Shown here one piece after another: positions 8,122-16,223 of a stretch of 64,000 bases of DNA. The position numbers and the translations under genes were made by a program. The stretch is from NCBI RefSeq assembly GCF_024171785.1, contig NZ_JAMTCK010000001.1:310134-374133 (forward strand), read 5' to 3'. Position 1 is the stretch's first letter; each line of letters opens with the position of its first letter. The notes beneath the pieces are model-generated. The model was not told the origin of the DNA. It was given only the letters and a program-made list of their open reading frames with translations, and ran no database searches. Source of the stretch: Goodfellowiella coeruleoviolacea (GTDB lineage: Bacteria > Actinomycetota > Actinomycetes > Mycobacteriales > Pseudonocardiaceae).

Positions 8122-9783
8122 ATGAAGACCAGCCTGAGAAGGCTCACCGCCACGGCGGTGTCGTTGACCATGGCCGCGGTCGCCGCCACCGCCTGCGGTG
8201 GCGGCGCCGACGAGAAGGCCGACACCTCGCAGCAGCGCCAGGGCGCGATGAGCGACTACGCCGAGGGCAAGCAGTTCAGGGCCACCGAGCCGCTGACGTT
8301 CTCCATCCTCTACAACGACCACCCGGACTACCCGTACAAGGCCGACTGGCTGCTCTGGTCGGAACTGGAGAAGCGCACCAACGTCAAGCTGGCGCCGACC
8401 ACCGTGCCGGCCAGCGACTACGAGCAGAAGCGCTCCCTGCTGCTCTCCGCCGGTGACGCGCCGCTGATCATCCCGAAGACCTACCCGGGGCAGGAGTCGG
8501 CCTACGTCGCCTCGGGCGCGGTCCTGCCGGTCAGCGACTACCTCGACCTGATGCCGAACCTGCAGGCCAAGGTCAAGAAGTGGAAGCTGGAACCGGAACT
8601 GGACACGCTGCGCCAGGAGGACGGCAAGTTCTACGTGCTGCCCGGCCTGCACGAGGAGGTGTGGCCCGACTACACCCTGGTGATGCGCACCGACGTCCTG
8701 GCCAAGCACAACATCCCGGTGCCCACCACCTGGCAGGAGTTCGAGTCCGTGCTGCAGCAGCTCAAGCAGCTGTACCCGGACAGGATCCCGTACTCCGACC
8801 GGTGGGAGGCCAAGTCGATGCTCAACATCGCCTCGGCCACCTTCGGCACCGCGGCCGTGTTCGGCTCCAACGGCGGTCGGTGGAGCAGCAACGCCGACGG
8901 GCTGGTCTACGACGAGCAGTCCGGCAAGTTCCAGCTCGCCGCCACCACCGAGAACTACAAGAACCTGGTCAGCTACGTGCGCGGGCTGGTCGAGAAGGGT
9001 CTGATGGACCCGGAGAGCTTCACCCAGACCGACGACCAGGCCACCCAGAAGTTCGTCACCGGACAGTCCTTTGTGATCAGTGGCAACTCGCAGAGCGTGG
9101 TCACCTACCGCAAGTCCATGGAGGGCACGCTCGGCAAGGGCAACTACACCGTCGCGAAGATCCCGGTGCCCGGCGGCCCGGCCGGCCAGATCATGACCGG
9201 CACCCGGCTGGAGAACGGCATCATGATCAACGCCAAGGCCAAGGACGACCCGAAGTTCGTGGCGATGATGCAGTTCATCGACTGGCTCTGGTACTCGGAC
9301 GAGGGCGAGCTGTTCGCCAAGTGGGGCGTTGAGGGCACCACGTACACCAAGAACGGCGACACCCTGGCGCTGACCCCGGAGGTCACCTACAACGGGCTCA
9401 ACCCGGGTGGCACCAAGAACCTGCGGGTGGACTACGGCTTCTCCGGCGGGGTGTTCGCCTACGGCGGCACCACCCAGCTGCTGCACTCGATGATGCTGCC
9501 CGAGGAGGTGACGTGGCAGGAGGAGATGGCCAAGACGCACACCCCGCAGACGCCGCTGCCCCCGTACCCGTTCACCGACGTCGAGCGTGAGCAGGCCACC
9601 CTGGTGATCACCCCGATCAAGGACTTCATCGAGCAGAACACCCTGAAGTTCATCGTGGGCCAGCGGCCGCTGAGCGAGTGGGACGCGTTCGTGCAGGAAC
9701 TCAGGGGCAAGGGCGTGGACAACTACCTGACCACGGTCAACGCCGCGCACGAGCGCGCCAAGCAGAAGACCGGCGGTCGGTAG
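8122..9783 (+). CDS. Extracellular solute-binding lipoprotein (LipO/LplA type)
   Basis: A 553-residue sugar-binding lipoprotein. The basic N-terminus MKTSLRRLTATAVSL is followed by a hydrophobic stretch and a relaxed lipobox ATA-Cys25, then a Gly/Ala linker. Its large size (about 550, not 430) and the WLLWSELEKRTNVKLAPTTVP block are typical of the LplA/YtcQ family that delivers aldouronates or other uronate-containing oligomers. It is anchored outside the membrane and hands ligand to LplB/YtcP. The longer upstream reading frame overlaps ytcP and is a shadow; ATG 8122 fits the signal peptide. Ligand identity is inferred from the neighbouring alpha-glucuronidase. Confidence 0.9.
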   Translation: MKTSLRRLTATAVSLTMAAVAATACGGGADEKADTSQQRQGAMSDYAEGKQFRATEPLTFSILYNDHPDYPYKADWLLWSELEKRTNVKLAPTTVPASDYEQKRSLLLSAGDAPLIIPKTYPGQESAYVASGAVLPVSDYLDLMPNLQAKVKKWKLEPELDTLRQEDGKFYVLPGLHEEVWPDYTLVMRTDVLAKHNIPVPTTWQEFESVLQQLKQLYPDRIPYSDRWEAKSMLNIASATFGTAAVFGSNGGRWSSNADGLVYDEQSGKFQLAATTENYKNLVSYVRGLVEKGLMDPESFTQTDDQATQKFVTGQSFVISGNSQSVVTYRKSMEGTLGKGNYTVAKIPVPGGPAGQIMTGTRLENGIMINAKAKDDPKFVAMMQFIDWLWYSDEGELFAKWGVEGTTYTKNGDTLALTPEVTYNGLNPGGTKNLRVDYGFSGGVFAYGGTTQLLHSMMLPEEVTWQEEMAKTHTPQTPLPPYPFTDVEREQATLVITPIKDFIEQNTLKFIVGQRPLSEWDAFVQELRGKGVDNYLTTVNAAHERAKQKTGGR

Positions 9784-9788
9784 TCGAC

Positions 9789-11303
9789 ATGGACGTGGTG
9801 GTTCCCGACGGCGGCGACGGCCGCCGGCTGAGTGAAGCGTGGCGGTACTGCGTTGGCACCGGGCGGCTGGCCCTGGCGCTGCGCCAGGACTATCTGGACT
9901 CGCTCGCCGTCGTCCAGGCCGAGATCGGCTTCCGCTACCTGCGTGGCCACGGCCTGCTGTCCGACGACGTCGGGATCTACCGCGAGTACGAGTGGCAGGG
10001 CAGCACGCGGGTGCTGTACAACTTCACCTACCTCGACCAGATCCTGGACTCCCTGCTGGGCCTGGGCATCCGGCCCTTCCTGGAACTCGGCTTCATGCCG
10101 TCCCAGCTGGCCTCCGGCGAGCAGACGGTGTTCTGGTGGCGGGGCAACGTCACCCCGCCCAAGGACTACGACCGGTGGAACGACCTGGTCCGGGCGGTGC
10201 TCACGCACTGCGTCGAGCGCTACGGCCGCGACGAGGTGGTGAGCTGGCCGGTCGAGGTGTGGAACGAGCCCAACCTGGTCAACTTCTGGCAGGGCGCGGA
10301 CCAGGCCGAGTACTTCCGGCTCTACCGGGAGACGGCCCGCACGGTCAAGGAGGTCGACCCGCGCTTCCAGGTGGGCGGGCCGGCCATCTGCGGTGGCACC
10401 GACCACTGGCTGACGGACTTCCTGGTGATGTGCCGGGAGCAGGGCGTGCCCGTGGACTTCCTGTCCCGGCACGCCTACTCCTCCGGGCCGGCGCAGCCGG
10501 TGCCGTTCGGCTGCTACCAGACCGTGGAACCGCCCCGGTACCTGCTCGACCAGTTCGCCACCGGCCGCGCGCACGCGGTGGCCTGCGGCTACCCCGACCT
10601 GCCCGTGCACATCACCGAGTTCAACACCTCCTACAAGCCGGTGAACCCGGTGCACGACACCGCGTGGAACGCCGCCTACGTGGCGTCGGTGCTCGCCGAG
10701 GGCGGTGACCACGTCGACTCGTTCTCCTACTGGACGTTCTGCGACGTGTTCGAGGAGGAGGACGTGCCGACCGCGCTGTTCCACGGCGGTTTCGGCCTGC
10801 TGGCGCACCGGCAGGTGCCCAAGCCCACGTTCCACCTGTACCGGTTCTTCGCCCGGCTCGGCGCCGAGGTGCTGCACCGCGACGAGCACACCCTGGTCAC
10901 CCGGCACGCCGACGGGCGGCTGGCGGTGCTGGCCTGGCACCGGGTCGACGACGGTGCCACCGAGACCACCCGCGAGGTCGGCCTGTCCCTGCCGGCGCCG
11001 ACCGGGCCGCTGTTCGCCAAGCACTCGCTGGTCGACGAGGAGCACGGCAACGCCTGGCAGGTGTGGCGGTCGCTGGGCCGGCCCCGCTTCCCCACCGAGG
11101 CGCAGCTGGAGCTGATCACCTCCTGCGCGCGGCCGGCCGTGCGCACCGAGGTGCTGACCCCGGTCGAGGACCGGGCGGCGCTGCGCTTCACCCTGGGCCG
11201 CAACCAGGTCCGGCTGGTGGAGCTGCACCCGGTGCACGACGAGACCGGCGACTACCCCGGACTGGACGACACCCGGATTCCCGGTTACGGAGACCGGTCA
11301 TGA
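9789..11303 (+). CDS. GH39 beta-xylosidase
   Basis: A 504-residue GH39 retaining glycosidase that releases D-xylose from xylo-oligosaccharides. The acid/base is Glu160 in VEVWNEPNL and the nucleophile Glu277 in HITEFNTSY. These are the same residue numbers as in the characterised Thermoanaerobacterium saccharolyticum enzyme (from memory), which strongly supports the ATG at 9789 as the start. A beta-sandwich domain follows the barrel (about 340-500). No signal peptide: it acts in the cytosol after import. The ribosome site is weak (GGCGGTCGG inside the end of the preceding gene, 5 bp away), so translation may be coupled. Its last bases overlap the next gene (ATGA). Confidence 0.92.
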   Translation: MDVVVPDGGDGRRLSEAWRYCVGTGRLALALRQDYLDSLAVVQAEIGFRYLRGHGLLSDDVGIYREYEWQGSTRVLYNFTYLDQILDSLLGLGIRPFLELGFMPSQLASGEQTVFWWRGNVTPPKDYDRWNDLVRAVLTHCVERYGRDEVVSWPVEVWNEPNLVNFWQGADQAEYFRLYRETARTVKEVDPRFQVGGPAICGGTDHWLTDFLVMCREQGVPVDFLSRHAYSSGPAQPVPFGCYQTVEPPRYLLDQFATGRAHAVACGYPDLPVHITEFNTSYKPVNPVHDTAWNAAYVASVLAEGGDHVDSFSYWTFCDVFEEEDVPTALFHGGFGLLAHRQVPKPTFHLYRFFARLGAEVLHRDEHTLVTRHADGRLAVLAWHRVDDGATETTREVGLSLPAPTGPLFAKHSLVDEEHGNAWQVWRSLGRPRFPTEAQLELITSCARPAVRTEVLTPVEDRAALRFTLGRNQVRLVELHPVHDETGDYPGLDDTRIPGYGDRS

Positions 11304-11968
11304 CCGAGCGCGCCAACGTGTTCCTGGACAGCCGGATCTACCGGATCTGCCTGTTCGTCTACCTGCTGCTGGTGATCCAGGTGTGCCTGGTGGTCGCGCT
11401 GCTGCCCAGCGCGGTCGCGGTGTTCTTCCTGGTGCCCGACCCGTCCAACGCGCCGCTGTTCGCGGTCGCGGTGATCCCGGCCGGTCCCGCCCTGGTCGCC
11501 GGCACCTACGCCACCGGCCGGCTGCTGCGCGAGCACGAGCAGACGCCGGTGCGCGACTTCGTCCGCGGCCTGCGGCTGAGCTGGGCCGACATCCTCAAGC
11601 TGTGGGTGCCGGCGGTGCTGGTGCTCGGCCTGGTGTCGCTGAACCTGGGCGTGACCGCCACCGGCCCGGCCAGGGCGGTGGTGCTGGTGGTCCTGCTGCT
11701 GGCCGGACTGTGGCTGGCCAACGTCCTGGTGATCACCGCGCGGTTCAGCTTCCGGGCCCGCGACACCGCGCGGCTGGCCGCCTACTACCTGCTCGCCCGG
11801 TGGCGGTGCGCGCTGAGCACCCTCACCCTCCTGGTCCTCGCCGCGCTGGTGCTCGTGGTCACCTCGGACTGGGTGCTGCTCCTGCTGCTGTCCCCCGCCC
11901 TGCACCTGCTCGCGCGCGTCACCCAGCCGCTGGTGGCCGACGTCGAGGCCCGGTTCACGAAGAAATGA
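11300..11968 (+). CDS. DUF624 (YesL-like) integral membrane protein
   Basis: A 222-residue protein with five or six hydrophobic helices (about residues 17-40, 50-68, 98-118, 126-146, 170-190, 192-205) and the DUF624 layout. YesL-family genes recur inside operons for complex-polysaccharide importers (rhamnogalacturonan and aldouronate loci), but no biochemical role is established. An accessory function for the importer is a guess from synteny. It overlaps GH39 by ATGA and ends at the same ATGA motif that could start the next gene, so it is tightly coupled in translation on both sides. Confidence 0.8.
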   Translation: MTERANVFLDSRIYRICLFVYLLLVIQVCLVVALLPSAVAVFFLVPDPSNAPLFAVAVIPAGPALVAGTYATGRLLREHEQTPVRDFVRGLRLSWADILKLWVPAVLVLGLVSLNLGVTATGPARAVVLVVLLLAGLWLANVLVITARFSFRARDTARLAAYYLLARWRCALSTLTLLVLAALVLVVTSDWVLLLLLSPALHLLARVTQPLVADVEARFTKK

Positions 11969-11979
11969 AAGGTGCCCCA

Positions 11980-14034
11980 GTGCGCATGCCGAACACCGTG
12001 CTCTACGGTGGCGACTACAACCCGGAGCAGTGGCCGGACGAGGTCTGGGACGAGGACGCCCGGCTGTTCGACCTGGCCTCGATCGACACCCTGACGGTGG
12101 GGGTGTTCGCCTGGAGCAAGCTGCAACCCGCCGAGGACGTCTACGACTTCGGCGTGCTGGACCGCATCACCGAGCACCTGGCCCGGACCGGCAGGAAGAT
12201 CATCCTCGCCACCGCGACCGCGGCGGTGCCGCCCTGGATGGCCCGCCGCTACCCCGAGGTGACCCGGGTGGACTTCGAGGGCCGCCGCCACCACTACGGC
12301 CAGCGGCACAACTTCTGCCCGTCCAGCCCGGCCTACCAGCGGCTGTCCGTCGCGCTCGCGGAGCGGATCGCCGAGCGCTACGCCGACCTGCCCAACCTGG
12401 TCGGCTGGCACATCAACAACGAGTACGGCGGCACCTGCTACTGCGAGCTGTGCGCGGCGGCGTTCCGGGAGTGGCTGCGCGAGCGGCACGGCACCCTCGA
12501 CGCGCTCAACCACAACTGGAACACGCCGTTCTGGAGCCACGTCTTCACCGACTGGGACGAGATCGTGCCGTCCAGCGCGCTCAGCGAGCACTGGCGCGGC
12601 CCGAACCACACCGCCTTCCAGGGCATCACCCTGGACTGGATGCGGTTCGCCTCGGACGCGCTGCTGGGCAACTTCCTCGCCGAGAAGGCGGCGATCCGCA
12701 GGCACAGCACCGACATCCCGGTCACCACCAACATGATGGGGTTCTACCGGCCGCTGGACTACTTCCGCTGGGCCGAGCACCTCGACGTGGTCTCCTGGGA
12801 CAACTACCCGCCGGACGCGAACTCCCAGGACCGGACCGCGCTCACCCACGACCTGATGCGCGGGCTGCGCGGTGGCCAGCCGTTCTGGCTGATGGAGCAG
12901 GCCCCGTCGCAGGTGGCCTGCCGGGACGTCAACCCGGTGAAGCCGCCGGGGGTGATGCGGCTGTGGAGCTACCAGGCCGTGGCCCACGGCTCGGACTCGG
13001 TGCTGTTCTTCCAGATGCGCGCCTCCCGGGGCGCCTCGGAGAAGCTGTTCAGCGCGGTGATCAACCACGCCGGCCGCTCGGACACCCGGACCTTCCGCGA
13101 GATCGCCGACCTGGGCGCGGAACTGCCCCGGCTGGCCGAGGTGGTGGGGTCGCGCACGCGCAGCCGGGTGGCGCTCGTGGTGGACTGGGACAGCTGGTGG
13201 GCGGTGGAGATCTCCGACGGCCCGTCCCGGCACGTCTCCTACGTGCGGACCCTGGTGGACTGGTACTCGGCCGTGCACGCCTGTGACGTGGACGTGGACG
13301 TGCTGCCGCAGGACGCCGACCTGACCGGCTACGACGTGGTGCTGGCGCCCCTGCTGCACCTGCTGCGCGACGGGGTGGCCGAGCGGTTCGAGCGGTTCGT
13401 GCGCGGCGGCGGCAGCCTGGTCACCGGGGTGCTGTCGGCCCGGTCCGACATCCACGACAACGCGTTCCTGATGGACGTCCCCGGCCCGCTGACCGGCCTG
13501 CTGGGCATCCGCGTGGACGAGACCGACGCGCAGGTGCCCGAGCGCGCCAACGGGGTCGCGCTGGACGCCGAACTCGGCGGCGCCACCCACTCCTGCTCGC
13601 TGGTCTTCGACCTGGTGCTGCCGCAGGGCGCCGAGGTGCTGGGCCGCTACACCGGGGACTTCTACGCCGGCACCGCCGCGATCACCCGCAACCGGGTCGG
13701 CGCGGGCAGCGCCTGGTACCTCGGCACGCAACTGGACGGGGGCGGCCTGGCCGCGGTGCTCGGCACCGTGCTCGACCAGGCCGGGCTGGTCGGGCCGTAC
13801 GCGCACACCGCCGGGCTGGAGACGGCCCGCCGGTACAGCGCGGACCACCGGTACCTGTTCCTGCTCAACCACGGCGACGGCGAGGTCTCGGTCAGCGTGG
13901 ACGCCGCCGGCACGGACCTGCTGTCCGGCCGGGACTTTGCGGCCGGCGACAAGCTCACCCTGCCGCCGACCGGCGTGGCCGTGCTGCGCGGCGCCTCGGC
14001 CGGCCGCGACGAGACCGGGAGCCGGACCCGGTGA
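11980..14034 (+). CDS. GH42 beta-galactosidase-type glycosidase
   Basis: A 684-residue GH42 enzyme. Acid/base is Glu148 in WHINNEYGG and nucleophile Glu306 in PFWLMEQAPS. Cys113, Cys153, Cys155 and Cys158 form the zinc cluster seen in the Thermus enzyme. After the barrel come the trimerisation domain (about 390-600) and the small C-terminal beta domain. GH42 members cut beta-galactosides or alpha-L-arabinopyranosides; in this operon, galactose or arabinose side groups of xylan are likely substrates (inference). Start choice: GTG 11980 has AGGTG 5 bases upstream; ATG 11965 overlaps the previous stop (ATGA) but has no clear ribosome site, and ATG 11986 is also possible. The GTGA overlap at its end starts the GH67 gene. 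Confidence 0.9.
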   Translation: MRMPNTVLYGGDYNPEQWPDEVWDEDARLFDLASIDTLTVGVFAWSKLQPAEDVYDFGVLDRITEHLARTGRKIILATATAAVPPWMARRYPEVTRVDFEGRRHHYGQRHNFCPSSPAYQRLSVALAERIAERYADLPNLVGWHINNEYGGTCYCELCAAAFREWLRERHGTLDALNHNWNTPFWSHVFTDWDEIVPSSALSEHWRGPNHTAFQGITLDWMRFASDALLGNFLAEKAAIRRHSTDIPVTTNMMGFYRPLDYFRWAEHLDVVSWDNYPPDANSQDRTALTHDLMRGLRGGQPFWLMEQAPSQVACRDVNPVKPPGVMRLWSYQAVAHGSDSVLFFQMRASRGASEKLFSAVINHAGRSDTRTFREIADLGAELPRLAEVVGSRTRSRVALVVDWDSWWAVEISDGPSRHVSYVRTLVDWYSAVHACDVDVDVLPQDADLTGYDVVLAPLLHLLRDGVAERFERFVRGGGSLVTGVLSARSDIHDNAFLMDVPGPLTGLLGIRVDETDAQVPERANGVALDAELGGATHSCSLVFDLVLPQGAEVLGRYTGDFYAGTAAITRNRVGAGSAWYLGTQLDGGGLAAVLGTVLDQAGLVGPYAHTAGLETARRYSADHRYLFLLNHGDGEVSVSVDAAGTDLLSGRDFAAGDKLTLPPTGVAVLRGASAGRDETGSRTR

Positions 14035-16097
14035 GCGGCGTGCGGTCCTTCTTCGCCGGCACCGACCCGTGCTGGCTCACCCCGGCGACCAAGCAGCCGG
14101 TGCTGCGCGCCGAGGTGTCCGTGGACAGCGCGGACCCGCTGGCCGACACCGTGCGGGCCGAACTCGACCTGCTGCGCCAGGCGGCCGGTGCGGCGGACGC
14201 GGCGCCCGACGGGGTGCGCGAGATCCTGCTGTGCACGCTCGACCGCCTCGGCCGGACCCCGGTGGGCCGCGACCTGGCCGACGCGGTGCACGCGGCCGTG
14301 CCCCGGGCCGGCCTGGGCGCCGAGGGCTTCGTCGTGGTGCGCCGGGGCGAGCGGCTCGTCATCGCCGCCGGCGCCGGCCGCGGCCTGCTGTACGGCTGGT
14401 ACCACCTGCTGCGGCAGGCCGCGCCGCTGGCCGCGACCACCGGCGCGGACCACACCGAGGCGCACCGGCCGGCGTGCGCGGTGCGGATGGTCAACCAGTG
14501 GGACAACATGGCCGTGCACCCGGTGATGGGCTCGGTCGAGCGCGGGTACGCGGGCCGGTCCTTCTTCTACCGGGACGGCCGGGTCGTCGCGGACCTGAGC
14601 CGGGTGCGCGACTACGCCCGGCTGCTGGCCTCGGTCGGGATCAACGCGCTGTCGGTCAACAACGTCAACGTGCACGCCACCGAGACGCGGCTGCTCACCG
14701 ACCACCTGCCCGACCTGGCCCGGATCGCCGACGTGCTGCGCGAGCACGGCATCACCACCTACCTCTCGGTGTCCTACGCCGCGCCCATCGAACTCGGCGG
14801 GCTGGACACCGCCGACCCGCGCGAGCAGCGGGTGGCCCGCTGGTGGGCGGAGGCGGTCGAGCGGGTCTACTCGGCCATCCCGGACCTGGGCGGTTTCGTG
14901 GTGAAGGCCGACTCGGAGAACCGGCCGGGCCCGTTCACCTACGGCGCCGACCACGCCGACGGCGCGAACCTGCTCGCCCGCGCGCTGCGCCCGCACGGCG
15001 GCACCGTGTACTGGCGGTGCTTCGTCTACGACTGCCACCAGGACTGGCGGGACCGGAGCACCGACCGGGCCAGGGCCGCCTACGACCACTTCGTGCCGCT
15101 GGACGGGCGCTTCGACGACAACGTGGTGCTCCAGGTCAAGTACGGTCCGCTGGACTTCCAGGTCCGCGAGGCGGTCTCGCCGCTGATCGGCGCGCTGCGC
15201 CACACCCGGGTGGCGCTCGAACTCCAGATCACCCAGGAGTACACCGGCCAGCAGCGGCACATCTGCTACCTCGGTCCACTGTGGACGGAAATACTCGGCT
15301 TCGACACCACCGGCGCGGGCGGACCCACCATCGGCGACATCGCCTCGGGGCGGGCCGGACGACCGACCGGCGGCGTGGTCGCGGTGTCCAACGTGGGCGA
15401 TGACGCCAACTGGACCGGGCACAAGCTGGCCCAGGCCAACCTGTTCGCCTACGGCCGGCTGGCGTGGGACCCGCTGGCCTCGCCGGACGAGGTGCTGGCG
15501 GAGTGGGCGCGCGCCACCTTCGCGGTGGACGCGGCGACGCTGGCGGAGTTGACCGCGCTGATGAGCGGGTCATTGCGGACCTACGAGAAGTACACCGCCC
15601 CGCTCGGCGTCGGCTTCATGGTCACGCCGCACACCCACTACGGGCCCAGCGTCAACGGCTACGAGTACTCCCCGTGGGGCACCTACCACTTCGCCGACCG
15701 CGACGGCGTGGGCGTGGACCGCACGGTGGCCTCCGGGTCCGGCTACACCGCGCAGTACCCCGAACCGCTGGCCAGCCGCTACGAGGACCCGGCCAGCTGC
15801 CCGGACGAGCTGCTGCTGTTCTTCCACCACGTGCCCTACTCGCACGTGCTGCGCAGCGGGCGCACCGTCATCCAGCACATCTACGACACCCACTTCGACG
15901 GCTGCGACGAGGTCGAGGACCTGGTCCGGCGCTGGTCGGCGATCGCCGACCGGTTCGACGCGGCCACCCGGCGCAACGTGGACGAACGCCTGGCCGAACA
16001 GCTGCGCTGCGCGCGCGAGTGGCGCGACCAGGTGAACACCTACTTCTTCCGGATGTCCGGCGTGCCCGACGCCGAAGGCCGCACCATCCACCGCTGA
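14031..16097 (+). CDS. aguA: GH67 alpha-glucuronidase
   Basis: A 688-residue GH67 enzyme, which removes (4-O-methyl)glucuronic acid from the non-reducing end of aldouronic acids. Family blocks are intact: NQWDNM...VERGYAGRSFF (155-179), LSVNNVNVHATETRLL (207-222), and GGFVVKADSENRPGPFTYG with the acid Glu296. The other two catalytic acids are Asp375 in KYGPLDFQ and Glu403 in ELQITQEYTG, matching the Glu/Asp/Glu set of Geobacillus and Cellvibrio enzymes. No signal peptide, so it works in the cytosol. This gene fixes the meaning of the whole operon as glucuronoxylan/aldouronate use. GTG start overlaps the GH42 stop (GTGA). Confidence 0.95.
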   Translation: MSGVRSFFAGTDPCWLTPATKQPVLRAEVSVDSADPLADTVRAELDLLRQAAGAADAAPDGVREILLCTLDRLGRTPVGRDLADAVHAAVPRAGLGAEGFVVVRRGERLVIAAGAGRGLLYGWYHLLRQAAPLAATTGADHTEAHRPACAVRMVNQWDNMAVHPVMGSVERGYAGRSFFYRDGRVVADLSRVRDYARLLASVGINALSVNNVNVHATETRLLTDHLPDLARIADVLREHGITTYLSVSYAAPIELGGLDTADPREQRVARWWAEAVERVYSAIPDLGGFVVKADSENRPGPFTYGADHADGANLLARALRPHGGTVYWRCFVYDCHQDWRDRSTDRARAAYDHFVPLDGRFDDNVVLQVKYGPLDFQVREAVSPLIGALRHTRVALELQITQEYTGQQRHICYLGPLWTEILGFDTTGAGGPTIGDIASGRAGRPTGGVVAVSNVGDDANWTGHKLAQANLFAYGRLAWDPLASPDEVLAEWARATFAVDAATLAELTALMSGSLRTYEKYTAPLGVGFMVTPHTHYGPSVNGYEYSPWGTYHFADRDGVGVDRTVASGSGYTAQYPEPLASRYEDPASCPDELLLFFHHVPYSHVLRSGRTVIQHIYDTHFDGCDEVEDLVRRWSAIADRFDAATRRNVDERLAEQLRCAREWRDQVNTYFFRMSGVPDAEGRTIHR

Positions 16098-16146
16098 GCC
16101 GCCCGGCGCCGACCGCCGGGCGGGCGCGGGGCCGGTCGCCGCCACC

Positions 16147-16176
16147 GTGACGGCGGCCGGCCCCCGGTTTTATGAT
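16147..16176 (+). promoter_or_regulatory. Promoter of the LAL regulator gene
   Basis: GTGACG (16147-16152), 18-bp spacer, TATGAT (16171-16176), 48 bases before the GTG start. It suggests the regulator has its own promoter rather than only reading through from the xylan operon. Confidence 0.5.
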
Positions 16177-16223
16177 CGGTTGGGGGAAGCGGGGCCGGAC
16201 CGCAGCCGACGCAGGGGGGCCGT

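Noticed and set aside
6302-11968. Rhamnogalacturonan rather than xylan locus
   Set aside because: LplB/YtcP/YesL-like genes also occur in pectin loci, but GH67 and GH39 with matching catalytic residues point to glucuronoxylan and no lyase or GH105 is present.
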